DNA from: Streptosporangiaceae bacterium
GTDB taxonomy: Bacteria > Actinomycetota > Actinomycetes > Streptosporangiales > Streptosporangiaceae
Assembly: GCA_025934635.1 (NCBI GenBank)
Contig: JAICWX010000094.1
Span: 1-26,588 of the forward strand
Length of the DNA: 26,588 nucleotides
Direction of reading: 5' to 3'
A program made the translations under genes and the position numbers. The notes under the pieces are model-generated. The model ran no database searches, had not been told where the DNA came from, and saw only the letters and a list, made by a program, of their open reading frames with translations. This document shows, in pieces, positions 1-7,715 of this stretch. The first letter of the stretch is position 1. The number at the start of each line of letters is the position of its first letter.

Positions 1-150
1 CCCGAACGCCCGGCTGAACAGGTCGATGCAGTCAAGACCCCGGCCACACGACGGGGTAGCCGCCGACGCCGACATCGCGCCAACAGTCCCGACGCCGCCG
101 ATGAGGGCCAGCGTCGCCGCACCAGCGAGCAGCTTGCTCTTTATGGACAT
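1..150 (-). CDS. Secreted protein of unknown function, N-terminal part only
   Basis: The reading frame starts at an ATG (150-148), about 8 bases after an AAGGGA ribosome binding site, and runs off the left edge after 50 codons. The product begins MSIKSKLLAGAATLALIGG, with basic residues, a hydrophobic stretch of about 20 residues and a small-residue region ending SASAA, a typical Sec signal peptide with likely cleavage after residue 31. The mature start (TPSCGRGLDCIDLFSRAFG) has two cysteines eight residues apart that could form a disulfide. I do not recognise the family. It is exported or envelope-associated by inference. The start and signal peptide are well supported; function is unknown because the C-terminus is outside the window. 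Confidence 0.72.
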   Translation of the reverse strand, partial: MSIKSKLLAGAATLALIGGVGTVGAMSASAATPSCGRGLDCIDLFSRAFG

Positions 151-650
151 GAGATGGTCCCTTCGTAAAACCGCAGCCGTGCCCTGCGCACGACTGTCCG
201 AGCTGACCTCCGCAGCGATGGGCTGGAACCCCTCCGATCCGGGCGAATCCGGACCGGGCCACAGTGGCCTGGGCAGGGCAAGAACGGTTGACCTGACCGG
301 TAGTGCTCTTTTTGAAAGGGGAAGAAGACTCTGGGTAAGCCCGGAAGCTGAAGAAATAACGAACCTGGCAAATTGTGTCCGGGTTAACCATTTTTCAGTT
401 CTCGAACCGTATCCGACTCGAAGGCGCGGTATACAAATATTGGTCGGCCGCGTATGCGTCTTTTTCATAACAACACGGCGCCCGGTTAAACAAAATTGGA
501 CACTACGGTCCATTCGTCGCAGGTCAGGACACGGCGACCGCGCTTCAGCGTAAGCTGGCCGCCGGGCCAATCGCTACTTCGCTGCGCCGCACCCGGCGTG
601 GCGGCGATGGCGGCCCTGGTACAGAGAGGCCCGCGAGAAGGAGCCTGGCA
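151..650. other. 500-bp intergenic region, partly AT-rich
   Basis: This stretch separates the divergent secreted-protein gene and the gene at 651. Bases 300-500 are clearly richer in A+T than the surroundings and contain the palindrome GGTTAACC (382-389), so they probably hold the promoters. No convincing full gene was found. On the minus strand, 486-570 reads as a plausible protein tail (…LTLKRGRRVLTCDEW…, stop at 486) with no upstream homology I can recognise; it may be a remnant or chance. Confidence 0.5.
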
Positions 651-1355
651 ATGACTGACGGCCATGCCGGCGACGGACCGTCGGCACGTCCGCAGACGTT
701 TATGGCGCTGCCTGGCAGGCCAGAGGATCACATGGCCAGCTTTGACCGCTGCCTGACGGGCCTCCTGGAGCTGATCGGCGTGGACGCGGCACCTGACAAC
801 GGGACGGCGACCTCGCGGTCGGCAGCGTTCAGGGCGATCCGGCAAGAGCTCACGGAGCCCGATCAGCTGCCGGAGGAGCTGTTCGACCCGCTCGTCATGG
901 CAGGCGTCTACGATCCCGATCCAAGTTCTAACCGTCAGTTCATCGAGCCGGCCGTCACCGCCTTCGGGCGCCGCCGGGTCAAAGCCGCCCTGATCGAGGT
1001 GCTCCGGACCGGGACGAACGCCGAGCGAGCCGGCGCGGCTCGGGCGTGGTACTGGAGCGGGGTCCCGATGAGGGTCGCGGGACGGGACAGTTCCGGTGCC
1101 TTTATTTACACGCCTGAGAGCCTGGCCGAGCGTGCGGCGGTCGCGGACCTGGAAGCGCAGTGGCAGGAGCACGCGCTGCGCGAGTTCATCGCCAACGAGC
1201 ACCTCGACGTCCGGCGCTGCATTCTGCCTGGGCTCGGGCTGAACCCGGCGGAGTACCCGGCCGAGTCCCGGGAGCTGGTCGCGCAAGCCGTGCGCATCGC
1301 TCGCGCGCACCCCGACGAGTACATCCGGCACCGGGTTGAGCATCAAGTGAACTGA
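651..1355 (+). CDS. Hypothetical helical protein, 234 aa
   Basis: The ATG at 651 follows a GAGAAGGAG ribosome binding site at good spacing. The product has no signal peptide or membrane segment and looks soluble and mostly alpha-helical, with runs such as RRVKAALIEVLRTGTNAERA and ELVAQAVRIARAHPDEYIRH resembling HEAT-like helical pairs. I do not recognise a named family or catalytic motif. It stands alone, convergent with the thioredoxin gene 20 bases downstream. Codon usage is typical of the window. An overlapping minus-strand frame (486-1346) is longer, but its start context and amino-acid content mark it as a shadow. Confidence 0.75.
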   Translation: MTDGHAGDGPSARPQTFMALPGRPEDHMASFDRCLTGLLELIGVDAAPDNGTATSRSAAFRAIRQELTEPDQLPEELFDPLVMAGVYDPDPSSNRQFIEPAVTAFGRRRVKAALIEVLRTGTNAERAGAARAWYWSGVPMRVAGRDSSGAFIYTPESLAERAAVADLEAQWQEHALREFIANEHLDVRRCILPGLGLNPAEYPAESRELVAQAVRIARAHPDEYIRHRVEHQVN

Positions 1356-1374
1356 CCCCGCCCGGCATCAGTGG

Positions 1375-1806
1375 TCAGCTGGCCGCGAGTGCCTTGTCGA
1401 CCCAGGTGCGCAGAGTGGCCAGGGGGACGGCGCCGGTCTGCCGGGCGGCTACCTGCCCGTGGCGCAGGACCAGCAGGGTCGGGATGGCCTGGACCCCGAA
1501 CCGCTGGGAGACCTGCGGGGAGGTGTCGACGTTCACCTTGACCAGCTTGACCTGGCCGGCCAGGTCGCGGGCAAGCTGCTCGAGCGCGGGGCTGACCGTA
1601 CGGCAGGGCCCGCACCACGGTGCCCACAGGTCGACGACGACGGGGATCTTGGCGGCCTCGGCCACCTCGGCGAAGGTGGCGTCATCGGCGTCGGCGACCC
1701 ACGGCAGCGGCTGATGACACTTGCCGCAGCGGGGCGTCCCGGCCGCAGCGGCCGGCACCCGGTTCGCGGTCCCGCAGTGCCCGCACCGGACAACCCCGCC
1801 TGTCAT
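1375..1806 (-). CDS. trxC: Thioredoxin with N-terminal zinc ribbon (thioredoxin 2 type)
   Basis: A cytoplasmic thiol-disulfide reductase of 143 aa. The N-terminus has two CxxC pairs (C8/C11 and C27/C30) forming the zinc ribbon that defines thioredoxin 2. The thioredoxin fold follows from about residue 36, with active-site motif WCGPC (C65, C68) and the cis-proline in AIPT (P109). The family reduces protein disulfides with electrons from thioredoxin reductase, and the zinc domain is linked to redox sensing. Start ATG at 1806 is preceded by GGAG at rather short spacing and gives exactly the expected N-terminus. It is transcribed alone, convergent with 651-1355. The symbol is by domain architecture. 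Confidence 0.93.
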   Translation of the reverse strand: MTGGVVRCGHCGTANRVPAAAAGTPRCGKCHQPLPWVADADDATFAEVAEAAKIPVVVDLWAPWCGPCRTVSPALEQLARDLAGQVKLVKVNVDTSPQVSQRFGVQAIPTLLVLRHGQVAARQTGAVPLATLRTWVDKALAAS

Positions 1807-2096
1807 GGCTCCATTATCCCCAGCCTGGGCAGCGCCGCCACTAACCGTTCGCCAGGGCTGGCGTGGTCGTGTAGTTGCCGAGATCCGGGTGCCTGGTCAT
1901 CCGCCAGTAGTCCACGCCCCGCCACGGGGTCGTGGCCGTTACCCGCCCGGCGGCATTTGTACCACTTCTGGACGCCGGGGGTGGTCGCCTGGTACCTGTG
2001 ATGCATCAAATCCCACCCCGCCGCGCCCCGATCGGGTCCGGCTAACAGCACCCATGGAGCATCCATGTCGTTGTGGGGAGCCGGAAGCGACCCAGG
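1807..2096. other. 290-bp gap with a possible gene remnant
   Basis: No intact gene is seen. On the minus strand, 2005 to 1841 is open and its end reads WRGVDYWRMTRHPDLGNY before a stop, which looks more protein-like than chance but has no usable start and no family I recognise. It may be the 3' end of a lost gene. The segment otherwise serves as the upstream region of the thioredoxin gene and the downstream region of the LuxR-type gene. Confidence 0.4.
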
Positions 2097-2372
2097 TTAG
2101 GTGACGAGTGTGAGCTGTGGTACGGATAGGACCTGTGTTGTATTCGCCCCTAGTTGCGGGTGCTGGAGCCATCGGAAGACGGCCTCGGCCCGGTTGGCCG
2201 CGCCGAGCTTGGCCAGGACGTGCTTGACGTGGGTCTTCGCAGTGGCCTCGGAGACGCCGAGCAGCCGCGCGATCTGGTAATTGGTCTCGCCTGCGGCCAT
2301 CAGCCGGACCACGTCGACCTGGCGGGCCGTCAGGGACAGGGCTGGCGCCCGCGGCCATCGCGCTGGCCTCAC
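2097..2372 (-). CDS. LuxR-type helix-turn-helix protein, DNA-binding domain only
   Basis: 91 aa consisting almost only of a LuxR/NarL C-terminal HTH. The signature LTARQVDVVRLMAAGETNYQ, then IARLLGVSEATAKTHVKHVL and KLGAANRAEAV, spans about residues 12-70. NarL/LuxR proteins normally carry an N-terminal receiver, PAS or autoinducer domain; none is encoded upstream, since the divergent GNAT gene starts 41 bases away. The GTG start at 2372 has GGCGGG close in front. It may be a stand-alone regulator, as some actinomycetes have, or the surviving tail of a truncated response regulator. The target is unknown; the shared promoter region makes the GNAT gene a candidate. Confidence 0.72.
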   Translation of the reverse strand: MRPARWPRAPALSLTARQVDVVRLMAAGETNYQIARLLGVSEATAKTHVKHVLAKLGAANRAEAVFRWLQHPQLGANTTQVLSVPQLTLVT

Positions 2373-2412
2373 CCCGCCTTTGCCCTGATCGGCCGCCCGT
2401 TAGGCTGAAGAC

Positions 2413-3021
2413 TTGACCACTACGATCCGTCCCTACCGCGACAGCGACCTGGCTGCCGTGTACGACATCTGCGTGGAGACCGCCAACGCCGGTAAGGGTG
2501 CGCGCGGCCGTTACAGTACCGATGACCTGGTCCCCGACACCGTTGCCGGCCCGTACGTGGTGCTGGAGCCGGAGCACGCCTACGTACTGGACAACGGCGA
2601 GCGGGCCGTCGGGTACGTCATCGGCACGGCTAACACCCCGAACTTCGTCGCCGCTTACACCGAACGCTGGCTGCCGCATCTGCGAACCCGGTACCAGCCG
2701 CTGTCCAAGCCGCCGGAGACGGAGGAGGAGCACCGCCTCGACGCGATGTTCCACCCAGAACGCTGGCAGCTGCCGGAGTTGGCGGATCACCCGGCCCACC
2801 TGCACATCAACTTGCTCGACGGCTACCGGGGATCAGGCCGCGGCCGGAAAATGATCAACACATTCCTGACCTCAGTGGCGGCAGCGGGAGCGGCGTCATG
2901 CTATCTCTCCGTCCGCCCGGCGAACCTGAACGCAAAAGGTTTTTACGCCCGGCTCGGCTGGCGCCCAGTCGAGGTCCAGGGCGCGGAGCCCGGCACCTAC
3001 CTCGTCCACCCGACTACCTAG
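2413..3021 (+). CDS. GNAT-family N-acetyltransferase
   Basis: A 202-aa acyl-CoA-dependent N-acetyltransferase. The N-terminus (TIRPYRDSDLAAVYDIC) is the usual beta1-alpha1 of the fold. The acetyl-CoA pyrophosphate loop is GYRGSGRGR at about residues 136-145, preceded by LHINLLD and followed by LSVRPANLNAKGFYARLGW, the typical beta5 and final helix. The central insert (about residues 75-125, acidic and Pro-rich) is like that of GNATs that act on larger or sugar substrates, but the substrate cannot be told. The start is TTG at 2413; no earlier in-frame start gives a better family match. It is divergent from the LuxR-type gene. Confidence 0.85.
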   Translation: MTTTIRPYRDSDLAAVYDICVETANAGKGARGRYSTDDLVPDTVAGPYVVLEPEHAYVLDNGERAVGYVIGTANTPNFVAAYTERWLPHLRTRYQPLSKPPETEEEHRLDAMFHPERWQLPELADHPAHLHINLLDGYRGSGRGRKMINTFLTSVAAAGAASCYLSVRPANLNAKGFYARLGWRPVEVQGAEPGTYLVHPTT

Positions 3022-3112
3022 AGATTTCGAGCAGGGGCGAGGTCCCGGGTCATACGGCGGACCAGCGTCGGTAACTCGCAATCGGCATATCCCGCGCAAC
3101 CCATGCCGCCCG

Positions 3113-4859
3113 CTCGACCAGGCGATGGGAGAACTGCTCCGGCACCCGGGCACCGAGCGCCTGGCGGTCGCGGCCTTCTCCGCCGCGGACGTCGCGGCCC
3201 TGCTCGACGGCCTGACCGGGCAGCAAGCACCGGCGGAGGTCGTCGCCGCGCTGATGACCCGCACCGGCGGCAACCCGTTCTACACCACCGAACTGGTCCG
3301 GCTCGTCAGCAGCGAGCAGCGCCGCCAGCCGCTGACCGCGGCGGACGTGCTCGCGCTGGACGTGCCGAGCGGGATCCGCGATGTCCTGATGCGCCGGGTC
3401 CACCGGCTGCCCGATGACACGCAATCGCTGCTCACGCTGGCCGCGGTGGCGGGCCGGGAGCTGGTGCCCGAGCTGCTCGGGCACGTGGCCGGCCTGGATG
3501 CCGAGCAGCTGCTGTTCAACCTCGAGCCGGCCGTGGCCGCGGGCCTGGTTGCCCCGGCCGAGACCGGCTGGGGATTCCGGTTCCGGCATCCGCTCATCCA
3601 CGAGAGCCTGTACGCCAGCACCGGCCGGGCGCGGCTGCACGGCCGGGTCGCGGCGGCGCTGGAGGACCTGTCCGCCGCCCCGACGGCTGCGGACGTGGCT
3701 CAGCTGGCGCATCACTACCTGGCCGCGGGCCCGTCCGGTGATCCGGCCAAGGCGGTCAGCTATGCGCGGGAGGCGGCGGCCCGCGCCGTCCGTCAGGGGG
3801 CCTGGCAGGACGCCCTGCGGCACCTGCGGGAAGCCCTGGCTGTCATCTCCAGCAGTCGGGGAGGGGACGCCACCCGCTGCGACGTGCTCACCGAGCTCGG
3901 CCTGGCCTGCCGCTCCGCGGGCATGGTCGCCGAAGCGCGCGCTGCCCTGTCCGAAGCGGTCAGCCTGGCCGAGCGCATCGGCGACGAAGAGCGGATGCTG
4001 GCGGCGGCCATCGCGTTCGGCGCGTCGGCGCTGTGGGGTTCCCGGGAGTGGGGCGAGCCCGACACGGGCCTGGTTCCGCTGCTGGAACGGCAGCTGAGCC
4101 GCGTCGCGGACACCGATCCGTCCCGCCGCATCGCCATCCTGGCCACCGAGCTGGCCCATGACCACGAGGCTGACCACGGCTGGCGGTACGCCACCGAGGC
4201 CCTCGAGGTCACCAGCTCAGCGTGCCCGTGCAGGTCCTGCTACGAGCCAACCTTTTGACCGAACGGATTCGCTCCGCCGACTTGGCCCGCTTCGACGCCG
4301 AATTTGGCCCGGCCTGGCGGCTGGCGTGCGACGAGCTGCGCTCACCCGAGCTGCAAGGCAGCTGCGGTTCATCCAGTCGTCCCGGTACCTGGTCGTCGGC
4401 GACATCAGCCAGGCCACCGAGGCCGCCGAGCGCGGTTTCGGTGCCCTGGCCACGGTGACGACGGCCTGGGATCAGCCCTCCCGGTTCGTCTACGAGAGCT
4501 GCCTGATGCTCATCACCGGCACGCTCGGCGAGCACGCCGAGGAGCTGGCCGCCCGCATCGTCCGGCCAGAGCACCCGTCCATCGCCTACTGGGCGCAGGT
4601 CGCCATCGAGCTGGGCGTCCCCGACCCCGGCTGGCTCTACGACCAGCTCCTGCCCCGGGCCGGCCAGCTCGCCATCGTCGGCACCGGCCTCGACTGCGGC
4701 GGCGCCGTCGACAGCTTGCTGGCCGGGCTGGCCTGGCGTCTCGGCCGGCCCGACGCGGCCGCCGGGCACGCCCGGGCCGGGATGGCGCTGGATCATCGCG
4801 TCGGCTCCCCGGCCTGGGTCACTCGCTCGGGCCAGCTCCTGGCCCGGCTCAGCGCTTGA
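3113..4859 (+). pseudogene. Decayed large ATPase-type (AAA/LuxR or BTAD-like) regulator
   Basis: The coding pieces match the middle and C-terminal part of actinobacterial STAND-type regulators: MTRTGGNPFYTTELVRLV, GFRFRHPLIHESLYAS, then TPR-like helices. The N-terminus with Walker A and B is absent; recognisable sequence begins abruptly near 3113. The frame then breaks twice. Around 4205-4222 it moves from frame 2 to frame 1 (into VPVQVLLRANLLTERIRSAD), probably with lost residues. At 4359/4360 one missing C moves it to frame 3 (into LRFIQSSRYLVVGDI), which runs to a stop at 4859. Adding one C there gives ELQGQLRFIQSS, an excellent continuation. The first piece (ATG 3125 to stop 4258) could be translated, but lacks the nucleotide-binding site. 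Confidence 0.8.
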
Positions 4860-5079
4860 CAGCGACACAGAGCCCGGTGGCCGCACCGGCCAGGACGGCG
4901 GCCATGATCGCGACGCCCAGCTCGGTCAGGTGAGCGTGATGGCCGAGCGCGGCGCCGGCGATGGCCAGGCCGAAGCCGGTGACCATCCACAAGCCGAGCC
5001 CGGCCGGGATGGCCACCAGGCCCGCGCGCCCGGCGATCAGCGCGCCCAGCGCGCACGCCACCACCGTGACGGCGAACAT
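4849..5079 (-). CDS. Small integral membrane protein, 76 aa
   Basis: ATG at 5079 with AGGA about 10 bases upstream. The product has three hydrophobic segments, roughly residues 2-16, 20-44 and 53-73 (MFAVTVVACALGALIAG, LGLWMVTGFGLAIAGAALG, LGVAIMAAVLAGAATGLCV), joined by short loops, with a basic C-terminus (VAVKR). No family is recognised. The 3' end overlaps the decayed regulator on the other strand by 11 bases, which fits with that gene no longer being constrained. It is divergent from the GT4 gene at 5272. A longer in-frame start further upstream would add a Pro/Arg-rich tail unlike a membrane protein, so the short form is preferred. Confidence 0.6.
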   Translation of the reverse strand: MFAVTVVACALGALIAGRAGLVAIPAGLGLWMVTGFGLAIAGAALGHHAHLTELGVAIMAAVLAGAATGLCVAVKR

Positions 5080-5271
5080 GATCACGTATTCCTGCGGGAA
5101 GGCGATCGTGGCGCCCGTTCCGTGAATGCCGGTGGTGCACGCCGGCTGGTCTTGCTGACCCCTGCAGCCTGGTCTCGGTGGCTTGGCCGTCACGGGTACG
5201 CGGACTTGGGCCGCACCGCCCAAGCCGGGCCAAGTCGCGTCCAAGTGGCCGCGGCTGGCAAGGTGACCCCC

Positions 5272-6300
5272 ATGAGGCTCGCCATGCTCGCGCCGATCGC
5301 CTGGCGCACGCCGCCCCGGCACTACGGGCCGTGGGAGTCGATCGCCAGCCTGCTGACCGAGGGGCTGGTCGCGCGCGGAGTCGATGTCACGCTGTTCGCC
5401 ACGCTCGACTCGGTGACGGCAGCCGTGCTCGATGGCGTCTGCCCGCACGGCTACGCGGAGGACGCCGAGCTGGACGGCCGGGTCTGGGAGGCGCTGCACG
5501 TCTCGCACGCACTGGCCCGGTCGGGCGAGTTCGACCTGGTGCACAATCACCTCGACTGGCTGCCGCTCGCCTTCGGCGAGCATGCCCGGGCGCCGATGGT
5601 GACGACCATTCACGGCTTCTCCGGCGCGGGGATCCTCCCGGCCTACACGCGGTCGCGCTCGGCGTTCGTCGCGATCTCAGCGTCCGATCGCTACGCCGGG
5701 CTCGACTATGCCGCGACGATCCATCACGGCATCGACCTCAGCGTGCTCCCGTACCGCGCCGCGGGTGGAGATGCCCTGGTCTCGTTCGGCCGCATCCATC
5801 CGGACAAGGGAACGGCGGACGCCATCGAGATCGCCCGGCGCGCGGGACGGCGGCTGGTGATCTGCGGCATCGTGCAGGACGAGCGGTATTTCGCCGACGC
5901 CGTGCAGCCGCATGTCGACGGGGATCGGGTCGTCTTCCTCGGCTCGGTCGGCCCGGAGCGGCGCGCGGCTGTCCTCGGCGACGCGGCCGCGCTGCTGCAC
6001 CCGATCTACTTCGACGAGCCGTTCGGCCTGTCCGTCGTGGAGGCGATGGCGTGCGGCACCCCGGTCGTGGCCTACCGGCGCGGCTCGATGCCGGAGGTGG
6101 TCGACGAGGGGATAACCGGGTACCTGGCCCGCGACGTCGAGTCGTCGGTCGATGCCGTCCGCGCGGCCGTGCGGCTCGACCGTTCGGCCGTCCGTGCCCG
6201 CGCCGCCGAGCGGTTCAGCGCCGACCGCATGGTCGATGATTACCTCCGTCTGTACGAGGTCCTGCTCATGTCGGCCAGTACCTCGCCGAGCGGCGCATAG
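5272..6300 (+). CDS. GT4-family glycosyltransferase
   Basis: A 342-aa GT-B fold retaining glycosyltransferase. It begins MRLAMLAPIAWRTPPRHYGP, with the N-terminal acceptor-side domain containing DLVHNHLDWLPLAF and the TTIHGFSG strand. The C-terminal domain carries VSFGRIHPDKGTADAIEIAR and the nucleotide-sugar signature HPIYFDEPFGLSVVEAMACG followed by TPVVAYRRGSMPEVV, where the E-x7-E glutamates bind the donor. The family transfers sugars such as mannose or glucose from NDP-sugars; the donor cannot be told. The ATG at 5272 follows AAGGTG; longer upstream frames are not protein-like. The 3' end overlaps the GH130 gene on the opposite strand by 61 bases. Confidence 0.92.
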   Translation: MRLAMLAPIAWRTPPRHYGPWESIASLLTEGLVARGVDVTLFATLDSVTAAVLDGVCPHGYAEDAELDGRVWEALHVSHALARSGEFDLVHNHLDWLPLAFGEHARAPMVTTIHGFSGAGILPAYTRSRSAFVAISASDRYAGLDYAATIHHGIDLSVLPYRAAGGDALVSFGRIHPDKGTADAIEIARRAGRRLVICGIVQDERYFADAVQPHVDGDRVVFLGSVGPERRAAVLGDAAALLHPIYFDEPFGLSVVEAMACGTPVVAYRRGSMPEVVDEGITGYLARDVESSVDAVRAAVRLDRSAVRARAAERFSADRMVDDYLRLYEVLLMSASTSPSGA

Positions 6301-7715
6301 GCCACCCCGATACGGCTGTCATCGATGCCGTAGGGGATCCACAGCAGGCCGTCGTGCAGGAAGGCCCCGCACGAGTACAGGACGTTGGGGACGTAGCCGT
6401 CCCGCTCATCCGGGCCGGGGGACAGCAGCGGAGTCTTCGAGTAACCGACGATGCGCGCCGGGTCATCGAGGTCGAGCAGGAGCGCGCCGATGACGTAGAC
6501 CCGCATCGGGCCGACGCCATGGGTGAGCACGAGCCAGCCCTGGCCGGTCTCGATCGGCGGCCCGCAGTTGCCGACCTGCAGCATCTCCCACGGCGCGGAC
6601 GGTTCCCGCAGGAGCACGGGCTTTTCCCACACGTAGCCGTCCGCCGAACCGGCCAGGCTGGTGCTCTCGCCGTCGGAGCGGCACAGGGCGAGGTGCTGCC
6701 CGTGCACCTTCCGGGGGAACAGCGCCATGCCCTTGTTCCTGGCGGCCGGGCCGGCCAGCCGGTGAGCGCGGAAGACCCGCAGGTCCGGGCTGATGAGCAG
6801 GCGCGGGGCGATCCGGTGCCCGTCGTAGGCCGTGTAGGTGGCGCGGTATTCGGCGGTCCCGTCGTCAGCGGTGAACCGCGTGAACCGCGCGTCCTCCATG
6901 CCGTTGCTCTCCTCCTCGGCGGATGGCGACAAGACCCGCTGTCCCAGGCTGGCGTCGCGGGCGAAGGAGGCGTTGTAGGCCGACGAGACCACCTTGCGGA
7001 GCAGGTCGGCGGTGGTGGCGGCCCCCGCCCGGGTCAGCAGGCCCCGGTGCGTTTCCGCCAGCGCCCGTTCGAGGTCAGCACCCTCGAACTCGGAGGGAAG
7101 GGAGTGCAGGACGGCCTCGGCGAGTTCATCGAGACGGCCCTGGTCGGCTAGGACGGCATGCAGGTGGTCTCGGTGCCAGCTGGCCGGCGTGGTATCCGCG
7201 ACGGAGACCGGCAGGAGCCGCGGCTCGAAGGTCCACTGCGCTCCCGGGCCGACGACGGCCGAGCAGAAGCCGATCGAGGAGATGTGCCCTTCGCCGATGC
7301 CCCGTACGCTGAGCGCCACCCGAGCCTGGCCCGGCCGCAGGCCGCCCTGGTCGGGGGCCAGCACCGCGCTCGGGTTGCACAGGGCCGCGGCCTCCGTCGC
7401 GTACTCCGCGGTGAAGGTCGCTCCCAGCAGCAACGTGCGCGCCGCCGTCAGCTCACGCGCCTGCTCGATGTGCGCGGAGACGATCGACGCGTGCCGTCGC
7501 AGCAGCGCCTCGTAATCATGGTGGCGGCCGCCGAAGTCGCGGAGCAGGCCCGCGGCCAGCCGCTCGACCTCGTCTTCGGCCAGGCTCATGACGCGGCCGA
7601 CCACCTGGCTGGCCCGCGAATGGGTGCCGTGCAGTTCCTCGCCGGGCAGGAAAAGCCGCGCGACGACGCGGGCCGGATCGGGGCGCAGCCCGGCCGCGCT
7701 GCGCTGCGCTATCAT
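6240..7715 (-). CDS. GH130-family beta-mannoside phosphorylase or hydrolase
   Basis: 491 aa of the GH130 (old DUF377) five-bladed beta-propeller family, which phosphorolyses or hydrolyses beta-mannosides such as beta-1,4- or beta-1,2-mannooligosaccharides. Seen motifs: LCNPSAVLAPDQ, VRGIGEGHISSIGF, NGMEDARFTRF, YRATYTAYDG, NKGMALFPRKV, LVLTHGVGPMRVYVIGALLL and DGYVPNVLYSCGA. The first about 130 residues form the helical extension of long GH130 members. Subfamily, and so phosphorylase versus hydrolase activity, is not assigned. The ATG (7715) overlaps the stop of the upstream gene as ATGA, implying translational coupling. It is the last gene of the operon 9882-6240 and overlaps the convergent GT4 by 61 bases. 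Confidence 0.93.
   Translation of the reverse strand: MIAQRSAAGLRPDPARVVARLFLPGEELHGTHSRASQVVGRVMSLAEDEVERLAAGLLRDFGGRHHDYEALLRRHASIVSAHIEQARELTAARTLLLGATFTAEYATEAAALCNPSAVLAPDQGGLRPGQARVALSVRGIGEGHISSIGFCSAVVGPGAQWTFEPRLLPVSVADTTPASWHRDHLHAVLADQGRLDELAEAVLHSLPSEFEGADLERALAETHRGLLTRAGAATTADLLRKVVSSAYNASFARDASLGQRVLSPSAEEESNGMEDARFTRFTADDGTAEYRATYTAYDGHRIAPRLLISPDLRVFRAHRLAGPAARNKGMALFPRKVHGQHLALCRSDGESTSLAGSADGYVWEKPVLLREPSAPWEMLQVGNCGPPIETGQGWLVLTHGVGPMRVYVIGALLLDLDDPARIVGYSKTPLLSPGPDERDGYVPNVLYSCGAFLHDGLLWIPYGIDDSRIGVAYAPLGEVLADMSRTSYRRR

Noticed and set aside
486..1346. 286-codon open frame on the minus strand
   Set aside because: It overlaps the better supported plus-strand gene 651-1355, is Arg/Pro/Gly-rich and has no domain-like sequence; only its last about 28 residues lie outside that gene.
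3018..3125. Minus-strand tail reading LPTLVRRMTRDLAPARNL
   Set aside because: Protein-like at a glance, but too short and overlaps the GNAT stop; could not be tied to any family.
3050..4177. 375-codon minus-strand open frame
   Set aside because: It is antisense to the decayed regulator, whose plus-strand reading has clear family motifs; the minus-strand reading is a GC-rich shadow.
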